Position numbers and translations under genes: made by a program
Source of the DNA: Acinetobacter pittii
Lineage (GTDB): Bacteria > Pseudomonadota > Gammaproteobacteria > Pseudomonadales > Moraxellaceae
NCBI RefSeq assembly: GCF_034064985.1
Contig: NZ_CP139249.1
Coordinates: 1,736,001-1,800,000 of the forward strand
Direction of reading: 5' to 3'
DNA length: 64,000 bases
Notes under the pieces: model-generated
What the model was told of the DNA's origin: nothing
The model's database searches: none
Seen by the model: only the letters and a program-made list of their open reading frames with translations
In this document: positions 45,209 through 52,469 of the stretch, one piece after another
Layout: each line of letters starts with the position of its first letter
Position numbering within the stretch: position 1 is the stretch's first letter

Positions 45209-45620
45209 GGCTGGCCTACATTGCCAGTCGGTTTTGACGGACCGATGATCGACCACATCAGGATTATTTCTTCTGAGGAATAGTCTTGTGTGCACACCTC
45301 GTTCCCTCCCGTAGCGGTAGGACGGGAGTGGGACACCTTCGGGTGTGCTGGATGTCGAACCCAGTCCGTCAACCTGCTTCCGTTCTGCCACCATAATTTA
45401 TAATGCTTTGGCAGAACTCCCAAAAGAAGGAGTTGGCTATGCACATTCATAAATTATTGGCAGTCGCTGTCAAAATCTATCTCGACACAACTTAAAATTT
45501 TAAAGCAGCTTGATTACCTATAGGCTTTTCAGGCTTTAAATCATTACGTCTAAAACTTAGCAACAATAAAACTTGGGATGTGCCACGCACAGTCTTTACG
45601 GCTTTGCTGTGCCTTTTTTT
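45209..45620 (+). ncRNA. Candidate structured non-coding or leader RNA
   Basis: The stretch is much richer in G+C than its surroundings (about 45180-45420). On the plus strand it contains successive perfect hairpins: CTGGC/GCCAG (45211-45227), TCGGT/ACCGA (45228-45245), a 7-bp stem CTCCCGT/ACGGGAG with five further pairs past a bulged T (45301-45334), ACACC-TTCG-GGTGT with a UUCG tetraloop (45333-45346), and GTTCTGCCA/TGGCAGAAC (45382-45417). A promoter precedes it and a terminator follows at 45587. I do not recognise the family. Prophage immunity RNAs (C4 or CI type) are one thought, because overlapping minus-strand frames vaguely resemble phage Ash-type proteins; this is weak. Confidence 0.5.
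45439..45495 (+). CDS. 18-residue ORF inside the structured RNA, possible leader peptide
   Basis: MHIHKLLAVAVKIYLDTT is preceded by AAGGAG at 6 bases, one of the best ribosome-binding sites in the window. It lies after the last GC-rich hairpin and about 90 bases before the terminator/attenuator. It could be a leader peptide whose translation controls the downstream hairpins, or a tiny membrane-active peptide. Coding is not proven. Confidence 0.4.
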   Translation: MHIHKLLAVAVKIYLDTT

Positions 45621-45645
45621 CTCCCAGAAAAGGCACAGGCTTTTT
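45587..45645 (+). terminator. Overlapping alternative terminator hairpins before tetR
   Basis: GCACAG (45587) pairs with CTGTGC (45607-45612), followed by a T7 run. The same CTGTGCCTTTT (45607-45617) can instead pair with AAAAGGCACAG (45628-45638), followed by a T6 run. The two stems exclude each other, as in attenuators. Both would end the transcript before the TetR start. Confidence 0.65.
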
Positions 45646-45682
45646 TATCTCTTTTAGCACAACAAGAATTTATAACGGTAAA

Positions 45683-46240
45683 ATGATGCCAACTTTAGAA
45701 AGATCTTCCAAAAAATTACAGGTTCTTCATACAGCAACAGAGTTGTTCAATCTCTATGGATTTCACAATACGGGCGTGGACTTAATTGTCAAAAAATCCA
45801 AAATTCCTAAAGCCACTTTTTATAACTACTTTCACTCAAAACAGCGGCTTATTGAAATGTGCATATCTTTTCAAAAAAGCAAACTTAAAGAAGAAGTGCT
45901 GGCAATTATCTACTCAAGCCGTTACCGAACCTCAAGCGATAAACTCAAAGAGATTATTGTTTTACATGTCAATTTTAATAGCCTGTACTATCTATTGCTT
46001 AAAGCCATTTTTGAAACTAAACAGATTTACCCGCAGGCCTACCGTATAGCGCTTGAATATAGAAAATGGCTGCTTAAAGAGCTTTTTAATCTAGTTTTTA
46101 GTCTAGAAACTCATGCATTAAAACCAAGTGCTGACATGGTTTTAAACTTAATTGATGGCTTGATGTTCCAGATTTTAAGCTCAAAGAGTTTGGATGAAAG
46201 GGATGTGGTGGTGGAGAGGTTTTTTTGGGATAATATTTGA
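45683..46240 (+). CDS. TetR family transcriptional regulator
   Basis: 185 residues from the first of two adjacent ATGs. The DNA-binding part (ATELFNLYGFHNTGVDLIVKK and KIPKATFYNYFHSKQRLIEMC, about residues 12-52) is canonical TetR. The frame is open further upstream through the terminator hairpins, but that stretch is not protein-like. No palindromic operator is obvious nearby. It stands between the structured RNA and the immunity-gene array and its target is unknown; transcription may depend on read-through of the alternative terminators. Confidence 0.84.
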   Translation: MMPTLERSSKKLQVLHTATELFNLYGFHNTGVDLIVKKSKIPKATFYNYFHSKQRLIEMCISFQKSKLKEEVLAIIYSSRYRTSSDKLKEIIVLHVNFNSLYYLLLKAIFETKQIYPQAYRIALEYRKWLLKELFNLVFSLETHALKPSADMVLNLIDGLMFQILSSKSLDERDVVVERFFWDNI

Positions 46241-46338
46241 TAATGCTTAATTCTAAATTTTACTAACTAAAGGTTAGAGATAAATTTAAAGTTATAACTG
46301 TAGATCATGAAAAATAAACAAATAATGAGGGATTTTTA

Positions 46339-46632
46339 ATGCAAGATGTGAGGGAAGGTTTATTAATACTTGAAAATAAAGAAGTTGAGAATATTGCTGA
46401 AGTCTATTCTTTTGAACAAATTAGAGAAATACTTATTTTTGCTCTATCTGATAGTAATTCTGAATATTGGACTGTATTAGCTCTAAACCTATTGAGTAAA
46501 AAATCCGAGTATATTTCTGATGAAATAATCTTAATACTTAAAGAAATAGCAGGCATGCCAAAAAAATATACACAAAAAACCAGACATGAGGCATTAAAAA
46601 TATTTAAAAAACAAAATGGAAATACTAATTAG
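46339..46632 (+). CDS. Hypothetical protein, all-helical, possible immunity protein
   Basis: 97 residues, predicted mostly helical (FEQIREILIFALSD, YWTVLALNLLSKK, DEIILILKEIA), resembling one or two HEAT-like pairs. I recognise no family. GAGGG lies about 8 bases before the ATG. Its small size, low G+C and position at the head of an array of immunity-type genes suggest the same class. Function not assigned. Confidence 0.65.
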   Translation: MQDVREGLLILENKEVENIAEVYSFEQIREILIFALSDSNSEYWTVLALNLLSKKSEYISDEIILILKEIAGMPKKYTQKTRHEALKIFKKQNGNTN

Positions 46633-46725
46633 GGAAGTTATAGGAATTGAATTTTTCAAAGAATATAGTAGTTAATTTAATATAGGAATGGCTATGTATA
46701 GATTGGATATGCCGCAGTGCAAATT

Positions 46726-47286
46726 ATGATTGAGCCATCAGTTCTTAGAACCAAATCTCCATTTTTTATTATTGCTAAAAATTTCTTTATTTTTGGATTG
46801 CTTTGGATTTTATCTTTATTCTTGTATAGTGTTTTTGACTATGAGTCATATTCTTCCATATTTATTTATCTAATTAGTTTCTATGCTAATTATTTTTTTG
46901 GATATTTAATATCTAAACCTATTGTTTTAGACCTTGACTCTAACACTCTTAATCGAATTAAGTTTTTAAGCCTTATATTTTTTACTTTTTATTATGTAAT
47001 AGTACCTCTACGCTGCTTTTTAGTTGAAATTCATGATGGTTTATATGGTTTTAGACTTGGTTTTGGTTTCGTTTTTCCATTCTGGACACTAACTCCAATT
47101 TTTATCACTAATCTGAAGAGTAAGTTTTATATTTATTTATGTGTCGTGCTATGCGCTCTAGAAGTAATTTTTTGGGTAATGTTTTTTAAAATGAGTGAGT
47201 CTGAATTTTACAAGAGACCTTCATCTGTTGCTATGTTCACAAGTTCTCTTATATTCGCCTTAACTTTTCCTTGGTATTTATCTTGA
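46726..47286 (+). CDS. Hypothetical multi-pass membrane protein, probably cut short by an in-frame stop
   Basis: About 186 residues from the ATG at 46726 (a GTG lies 9 bases earlier), with five or six hydrophobic helices such as FFIFGLLWILSLFLYSVF and FLSLIFFTFYYVIVPLRCF. A 12-codon frame with AGGA before its ATG at 46694 ends in TTATGA, overlapping this start, which hints at translational coupling. After the TGA the same frame continues for 44 protein-like codons (see 47287-47421). No family recognised. Confidence 0.6.
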   Translation: MIEPSVLRTKSPFFIIAKNFFIFGLLWILSLFLYSVFDYESYSSIFIYLISFYANYFFGYLISKPIVLDLDSNTLNRIKFLSLIFFTFYYVIVPLRCFLVEIHDGLYGFRLGFGFVFPFWTLTPIFITNLKSKFYIYLCVVLCALEVIFWVMFFKMSESEFYKRPSSVAMFTSSLIFALTFPWYLS

Positions 47287-47421
47287 CTAAGAGAAATAGA
47301 CATCAATAAATGGGTTTTTCCATTCTTTTTTAAAGAAGATAGATTTATATCTAAATTAATATCATGGATAGCAATAGGACTTGGTAGTTGCTTTATGTTT
47401 TTATTCTATCTTTTCTTCTAA
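47287..47421 (+). other. In-frame continuation of the membrane protein after the TGA stop
   Basis: Directly after the TGA at 47284-47286 the same frame stays open to a TAA at 47419. It encodes a charged stretch followed by a typical membrane helix (FISKLISWIAIGLGSC, FMFLFYLFF). A TGG-to-TGA change would explain this, making the gene a nonsense-interrupted form of a longer protein. Confidence 0.55.
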
Positions 47422-47446
47422 AAATGAATCCTAAAAAGGAGTACCT

Positions 47447-47929
47447 ATGAGATCTTTACATCAGGTAGCAGCTAGAGAAATAGCTGTAGTACCTTATTAT
47501 TTGAATGGATATCAACAGAATGGTCTGCAGTACGGAGTGAATGAATATGAAAGAGCAGAACCATTGGGTGCGCAATGTGCGAATTGTCATACTATTCTAT
47601 GGATAACAGGACGTAGCGATCCTATTTTAAATGAGACAAAACCTAAAAATATTCCAGATAGCGGGCCTATTTATCGTGAATATATTCAAGATAATCTAAA
47701 AAGGTTTTTAAGTTCATTACCTTCCTGCCCAAATTGTCATCAACAGGCATATGATTTATTCGTTAATAATACAACATTAACTAGATTTAAAGATGGTAGC
47801 CCAGCTCCAAAATATCCAGAGGAATATTATGGGGTTGATGAAGAAATGTCTGCACCAATGAAATACAAAGCCGTGTGGTGGTATGGCAATCAAGCTGAAG
47901 CTAAAAGACTTAATTTGAAATTGTTATAA
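47447..47929 (+). CDS. Hypothetical protein with two CxxC zinc-ribbon-like motifs
   Basis: 160 residues. Cys44/Cys47 (CANCH) and Cys94/Cys97 (CPNCH) form two CxxC knuckles likely to hold one zinc ion. The remainder is polar without membrane segments. AAAGGAG lies 5 bases before the ATG, so the start is sure. I do not recognise the family. Its place between immunity-type genes suggests an accessory or immunity role, which is inference only. Confidence 0.68.
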   Translation: MRSLHQVAAREIAVVPYYLNGYQQNGLQYGVNEYERAEPLGAQCANCHTILWITGRSDPILNETKPKNIPDSGPIYREYIQDNLKRFLSSLPSCPNCHQQAYDLFVNNTTLTRFKDGSPAPKYPEEYYGVDEEMSAPMKYKAVWWYGNQAEAKRLNLKLL

Positions 47930-48030
47930 TATTTTTAAATATATGCTTGATAGTCAATAAACTATTACTTGTTAAAATTTTGCACATAGTAGAATTACAG
48001 TCCTTTTATTAAGAACCGAGACACAAAGAG

Positions 48031-48537
48031 ATGACGTTGTTTCCAATACCTGCTGATTTTATTAATGAAAAGGTGAACCTTTCATGGTGTGATATCAAAT
48101 GGGGCTATGAAAATAATCTTCTTACTTCAGAAATACCGATAAAAAAAGCAGAAAATATTGTATCAACAGGGGGCTCTACTAAAGCTGAACTTGAGCTGTC
48201 ATTCCTTATCTCGACTGAATCAAATGACATCACTCCATTTATTAATGAACTATGTCCTAACTTTGAAGAAGATGAATATGAGAACATCAGTCAAAAATGG
48301 TTATATGTAATTCTTAGTTGGCTCTGGCTTAATCGAGAAAGTTTTGAAGATCCTTTAGATGAGGTGGAACGTATTTATACAGATTTTGATTATCCAGCCG
48401 AAATCGATAATTTTATTAAATATATGCCTTCTGCAGATGGATATAATCCATCATTGTATTCTTATGCAGAAAATATTAATCGCTTAATGAAGAATTGGGA
48501 AAATTACTTACAAAAAAGTGCTCTAAAGTACAAATAA
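48031..48537 (+). CDS. DUF2247-like protein, probable immunity protein
   Basis: 168 residues with the opening VNLSWCDIKWGYENNLL and the helical mid-section KWLYVILSWLWLNRE, which resemble the DUF2247 family known from polymorphic-toxin loci. It is acidic and soluble. It lies in a same-strand run of small genes separated by about 100 bases each. A toxin-neutralising role is inferred from family and context; no toxin is visible. Confidence 0.68.
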   Translation: MTLFPIPADFINEKVNLSWCDIKWGYENNLLTSEIPIKKAENIVSTGGSTKAELELSFLISTESNDITPFINELCPNFEEDEYENISQKWLYVILSWLWLNRESFEDPLDEVERIYTDFDYPAEIDNFIKYMPSADGYNPSLYSYAENINRLMKNWENYLQKSALKYK

Positions 48538-48603
48538 AGCACTATGTGATTTATGACACTTAAGAATATTAGGCAAATTTTTTAAATAGTGGAGAACCAT
48601 CGA

Positions 48604-49083
48604 ATGCTACAAGATATTGGGGATCAGTATCCAAATGGCGCAATTAATAAAGAAATTATTGAAAATTTTGCAGCTACCTTAGAAGTTACATTTCCACCAG
48701 AATATGTTGAACTTATTTCTCAACATGATGGCATCTATCCTGAAATTTCTAGCTTTGATTATGTTGACATTGATGGTGAACTAAATATCAGTACAGTAGA
48801 GTTAGGAGGATACTTGCATGAACCTCGAATAGAAGGGATGCAATTTCCCGAAGGTGATGATGACTATGAGGGAAAATTAATTAGCTTTGGATCTACACCT
48901 GGTGGAAATTTTATTTGTTTCGATTACAGATTTCCTTGGATCAAAGATCAACCTAAGATTGTGCTTGTTTTACATGATGAATTCTATGATTTTGGAATGA
49001 ATGAGGGTAAAAGAAAGGTTCTGTATCTAGCAGATAACTTTATGCATTTTATAAATTCATTACATGAATTTATTGAGTATTAG
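48604..49083 (+). CDS. SMI1/KNR4 (SUKH) family protein, probable immunity protein
   Basis: 159 residues from the ATG at 48604; GTGGAG just upstream is the ribosome-binding site rather than a GTG start. The SUKH core is visible in FPPEYVELISQHDG, ELGGYL, LISFGSTPGGNFICFDYR and a C-terminal NFMHFINSLHEFI. SUKH proteins protect against diverse secreted nucleases and other toxins. Same strand and spacing as its neighbours. Confidence 0.8.
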   Translation: MLQDIGDQYPNGAINKEIIENFAATLEVTFPPEYVELISQHDGIYPEISSFDYVDIDGELNISTVELGGYLHEPRIEGMQFPEGDDDYEGKLISFGSTPGGNFICFDYRFPWIKDQPKIVLVLHDEFYDFGMNEGKRKVLYLADNFMHFINSLHEFIEY

Positions 49084-49201
49084 TATTCTATGATAATTTT
49101 TGATTATTTAACTAATACTGTTATTTAACAGAGAGCCAGTAATTTAAAAAATAGCAGTTTGGAGACGGAGCAGTTGGTACAGTGAATATTAAAGGTTACT
49201 A

Positions 49202-49663
49202 ATGATTTTATATGTTTGTAGTTATGTTTTAAGAAAACCATTTTTTTCAGAGAAAAGAGTTGATTTAAAAGAAATGGGTTGGGAAAAACTATCAAATATA
49301 GTCAAGAAGGTTTTTTCTTGTGGAGGTAGTATCATTATTCATAAAACAGATGCTGCCTATTCTGAAGCATCTGGGCGATTAATATATAGTGATATTGATA
49401 GCTACAGCATGGTTTGTGACCCTAGATATGGTTATTTGTTTGGATGTAGTATTAGTGAGAATGAAGAATATCCTGCCGGTATTTATTTACGCCTTGTAAA
49501 CAGAAAAACTAAAAATCCTGATGAGATTTATATTTTTGAGCCCCATGAAGATGAATGGAAAGCAAAGTATGTTAACCAAGATTTAGAGTTAGCCTTAAAT
49601 TTATTTAAAGATATTTATGAGTATGGTGATTTATTAGAAGATTCAAATATTATGCTTGAGTAG
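49202..49663 (+). CDS. Hypothetical protein, probable immunity protein
   Basis: 153 residues, mixed alpha/beta and acidic, with no membrane helix. AAAGG lies 6 bases before the ATG. I do not recognise a named family. The pattern of small size, isolated promoter-sized gaps and neighbours of SUKH and Imm49 type suggests it neutralises a particular toxin. Confidence 0.65.
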   Translation: MILYVCSYVLRKPFFSEKRVDLKEMGWEKLSNIVKKVFSCGGSIIIHKTDAAYSEASGRLIYSDIDSYSMVCDPRYGYLFGCSISENEEYPAGIYLRLVNRKTKNPDEIYIFEPHEDEWKAKYVNQDLELALNLFKDIYEYGDLLEDSNIMLE

Positions 49664-49729
49664 TTAATTAGAGTTTTAGTTAATATTTAATGTTAAGAAA
49701 ATTAGCTCCTTCATGGAAAATCAGCCTTT

Positions 49730-50587
49730 ATGAATAGTATTAGAAATAAGGAAGAATATCAAAAAGCATTAGCACATGTAATTCAACATGCTGAATCTAA
49801 TGAAAATACAGTTAATTTGATTGACTACATTACAAATAATAAAGGTGATGTACCATTTTGTATAGGAATGTTAGGGATTTATGCTGAAGCTAACGCAATA
49901 GTATCTTGGTTTCGGGATAGTGATTTAATTGGTTTTAAACAGTGGTGTTTTATTGCAGCTAAACTCAATCGTATGGTGTTTCAGTTTGATACTGTAGAAT
50001 GGTTTCCTGCCTATAAACATTTATATGCTTTATTATCAGATAACGAAGAGATTATTTCTTGGTATAGTCAGCACCGAATATCGTATGATCGACAAGGCTC
50101 AATTAAAGACCGTGATAATCCACGTAAACCCGATTTTCATGGGTACCAGTTGATCTTAGCTCTTGATCATGAGTGGGATAAATTACGTCAACGTTGTGAA
50201 CTCATTTTGCAAACTGATTTAAAAAAGGATAAAAAGTATTTAATTGATCATCATTTTTATCTTGCCTTAGCCAATGGGGATAAGGGTGAAATGGAAAATA
50301 TTTTGACTGAATTAACTAGTCAAAAAATTGCCAAAGTCCGTAATTTTGAATTCGCATTTACTTTTACTGAGCATTTTATTGCGACTCATGCAGTAATTTA
50401 TAGCAAACTAGCATGGAGAAATGGATATCATTTAAATATAGATACTCCTTGGATACCTAAAGAATGGTTGCCTGTAGAGCCTTTACTTGAATATCACGAG
50501 CCTTGGGAATTTATGCGCGAATTTGATATTTTCACTCCTTTTGAAGGTGATTGGAAAGATTGGTCCCCAAAAAGAGATAATAGATAA
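49730..50587 (+). CDS. Imm49 family immunity protein
   Basis: 285 residues, largely helical. The C-terminal block AWRNGYHLNIDTPWIPKEWLPVEPLLEY, here across about residues 228-255, is the signature of the Imm49 family, with a preceding HFIATHAVIYSKL helix. Imm49 proteins are found beside polymorphic toxins of Gram-negative bacteria. The ribosome-binding site is weak. It ends in its own terminator at 50653. No cognate toxin is adjacent. Confidence 0.75.
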   Translation: MNSIRNKEEYQKALAHVIQHAESNENTVNLIDYITNNKGDVPFCIGMLGIYAEANAIVSWFRDSDLIGFKQWCFIAAKLNRMVFQFDTVEWFPAYKHLYALLSDNEEIISWYSQHRISYDRQGSIKDRDNPRKPDFHGYQLILALDHEWDKLRQRCELILQTDLKKDKKYLIDHHFYLALANGDKGEMENILTELTSQKIAKVRNFEFAFTFTEHFIATHAVIYSKLAWRNGYHLNIDTPWIPKEWLPVEPLLEYHEPWEFMREFDIFTPFEGDWKDWSPKRDNR

Positions 50588-50652
50588 GTATCGAAATTTT
50601 CTTGAAAACTTGTCCATGTTCAGATAAATTTTTGTAGTTGAAAAGACCAACG

Positions 50653-50680
50653 AAAGCGTCCCAACGATGTACGCTTTTTT
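50653..50680 (+). terminator. Terminator after the Imm49 gene
   Basis: AAAGCGT and ACGCTTT form a perfect 7-bp stem with an 11-base loop followed by T residues. Confidence 0.75.
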
Positions 50681-50788
50681 ATTACACATTGATTAAAAAA
50701 TATACAGAAACCTCCCTAAAACGAGTTGGAACGCTACAAACGCGAATGATACTTTAAGTTTCACTCTTCCCAATAAGTGAGGTGAGCA

Positions 50789-50929
50789 ATGAAATTGTTA
50801 GCTTTGATTAGTATGGGAGTTGCAGCGAGTTATTGGTATAAAACTATAAAAGATAGCAAGCAAACTCTTCTGAAATCTAATTTTGATGAAATAGTAAAAA
50901 ACTTTGTATTAGCAGAATTTAAAGCCTAA
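50789..50929 (+). CDS. 46-residue single-pass membrane protein
   Basis: A short gene with GAGGTGAG just before its ATG. It encodes a hydrophobic N-terminus (LLALISMGVAASYWY) and a basic, then acidic, amphipathic tail, and is followed by a hairpin terminator at 50954. The clean ribosome-binding site and terminator make it likely to be expressed. It resembles small stress or regulatory membrane proteins in shape only; no family recognised. Confidence 0.55.
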   Translation: MKLLALISMGVAASYWYKTIKDSKQTLLKSNFDEIVKNFVLAEFKA

Positions 50930-50953
50930 TGCATTTAATAATCTTAATTAAAT

Positions 50954-50982
50954 AAAAAGCTCATCGGAAGATGGGCTTTTTT
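50954..50982 (+). terminator. Terminator after the 46-residue gene
   Basis: AAAAAGC-T-CATC and GATG-G-GCTTTTT form a stem around GGAA with one T-G pair and a T run. Confidence 0.8.
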
Positions 50983-51076
50983 ATTGTAGTGGTTTTTATT
51001 TATTTTATTGTTGACTGTTAAAATTTAAAAATATATTTTGTCTTTTTTGTTTTTTAATTCAACGAACTAAGAAATT

Positions 51077-51388
51077 ATGAATAAATATCTTATGCTAACT
51101 CTTCTTGCAGCTTCTACTCTTTCTTTGACAGGTTGCGCACAAATGTTTCCAGCTCAAGCTACCAAACTTGAAAATGGAAATTATATGATTCAAACCACTT
51201 CCAATATTTTAGGTTCTAATGAAGCAATGGAAAACAAAGTAAACAAAAAGGCTGAAACCGTTTGTGCTGGTAAAGGCTTTAGTGAAATAAATAATAATCA
51301 TCAAACTCATAGCCAACAGATTTATACAGCTCAAGTAATTACAACAGGTACCTATAAGACTTTCAATAAGACGATTAAATGTAATTAA
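51077..51388 (+). CDS. Small lipoprotein of unknown function
   Basis: 103 residues. The signal peptide ends in the lipobox LTGC with Cys20 as the lipidation site. The mature part is short and contains a pair of Cys residues (in AETVCAGKGF and at the C-terminal KCN) that could form a disulfide. Similar small lipoproteins are scattered in Acinetobacter genomes. It has its own terminator with a UUCG loop at 51411. Confidence 0.75.
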   Translation: MNKYLMLTLLAASTLSLTGCAQMFPAQATKLENGNYMIQTTSNILGSNEAMENKVNKKAETVCAGKGFSEINNNHQTHSQQIYTAQVITTGTYKTFNKTIKCN

Positions 51389-51410
51389 CCACTTTTACAG
51401 ATTGCAATTG

Positions 51411-51432
51411 AACCCACTTCGGTGAGTTTTTT
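51411..51432 (+). terminator. Terminator after the lipoprotein gene
   Basis: AACCCAC-TTCG-GTGAGTT with one mismatch, followed by T residues: a short UUCG-capped stem. Confidence 0.6.
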
Positions 51433-51597
51433 AAAGGTAATTTTAATTTGACGAACTTCTTACGGTTCAAGAGGCTTACTTTTATTTAGTCTTGGTCTTT
51501 TTATCTTTGAACATGGGTGTCATAGTTAAGAAATTTAAAGATATTTAAATTTATCATAGTGTTATTGTAAACAAGTTTAATATTAATTAACTGTAAT

Positions 51598-52353
51598 ATG
51601 GATTATATGAATAAATTGCATAAGAATGAATCTCCAGAAATGATTCTAGCTTTTGAGAGTGCTATAAGTACATTTAAATATTTTTGGCGTGAACTTTATT
51701 GGGAATATCGACGAATTGTTCCTGCTTTAGAACTGGCTTATGTGAAGTGTGCATTTATCCAAGAAAACCTTGAAGATAAAAATGAACCTTTAATTGAGTA
51801 TATGTGGATTGATCAAGTTGATTTTGATGGGAGTACAATTTCAGGAACTTTGTTAAACGAACCTTATATTATTGATAATGTGCAAGCTGGTGAAACAGTA
51901 AGGCTTAAATTTGAGTCTATAGTTGATTGGATGTTCTTATCTAATGGCACTGTTCATGGTGCGTTTACGATTCAAGAATATCGTAAGACTTTAGATGAAT
52001 CAGGTCGTAAAGAATATGATGAGGCATGGGGAATTGATTTTGGTAATCCTGATGAAATTTTTCTAGTTTATGACCAGAAAAATTGTCCCGAAAATCTAGA
52101 AGAACATCCTATGTGTAAGAGTATTTTTGATCAGTTCATAAATATTATAAATACAGACCCTACAATCATTACTGAAAAAGATGGAAGTGGTAATCAATTA
52201 TTACATCGTGAAGTTATAGCGGGGAATTATTTATTTGTTCAAGAGCTTTTAAGGTTGAATACGAATAAGCTGGAGGTAAATAATCAATCAATGACTCCTT
52301 TAGATTTGGCTCATAAGATGGGGTGGTCCAATATTGTAAATTTACTTAAGTAG
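51598..52353 (+). CDS. DUF2314 domain protein with C-terminal ankyrin repeats
   Basis: 251 residues in two parts. Residues about 60-145 (WIDQVDFDGSTISGTLLNEP, VRLKFESIVDWMFLSNGTVHG) match the DUF2314 domain. Residues about 195-250 are ankyrin-like (GSGNQLLHREVIAGNYLFVQ, QSMTPLDLAHKMGWSNIVNLL). Such pairs occur in toxin-immunity neighbourhoods and as hypothetical proteins in Acinetobacter. The ATG at the start of the frame has no strong ribosome-binding site. It closes the array. Confidence 0.72.
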   Translation: MDYMNKLHKNESPEMILAFESAISTFKYFWRELYWEYRRIVPALELAYVKCAFIQENLEDKNEPLIEYMWIDQVDFDGSTISGTLLNEPYIIDNVQAGETVRLKFESIVDWMFLSNGTVHGAFTIQEYRKTLDESGRKEYDEAWGIDFGNPDEIFLVYDQKNCPENLEEHPMCKSIFDQFINIINTDPTIITEKDGSGNQLLHREVIAGNYLFVQELLRLNTNKLEVNNQSMTPLDLAHKMGWSNIVNLLK

Positions 52354-52418
52354 CTTTGAGCAGGCCCTCTAATTGAGTGTGTTTTTAAGTAAGGGAATTT
52401 AAGTTTCTTATAAATTAA

Positions 52419-52445
52419 AAAAGAGACCATCAATGGGTCTCTTTT
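52419..52445. terminator. Bidirectional terminator
   Basis: AAAAGAGACC and GGTCTCTTTT form a perfect 10-bp stem with a 7-base loop between the convergent DUF2314 and MFS genes. Confidence 0.85.
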
Positions 52446-52469
52446 GATTAAATCTTTTATTTCTAAAAC

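Noticed and set aside
45160..45450. A 96-codon minus-strand frame as a protein gene
   Set aside because: The promoter, UUCG tetraloop and terminator all favour a plus-strand RNA, and I could not establish a protein family; kept only as a low-interest observation.
46339..52353. A prophage or insertion sequence around the immunity genes
   Set aside because: No integrase, structural phage gene or transposase is present, so only an array of small genes can be supported.
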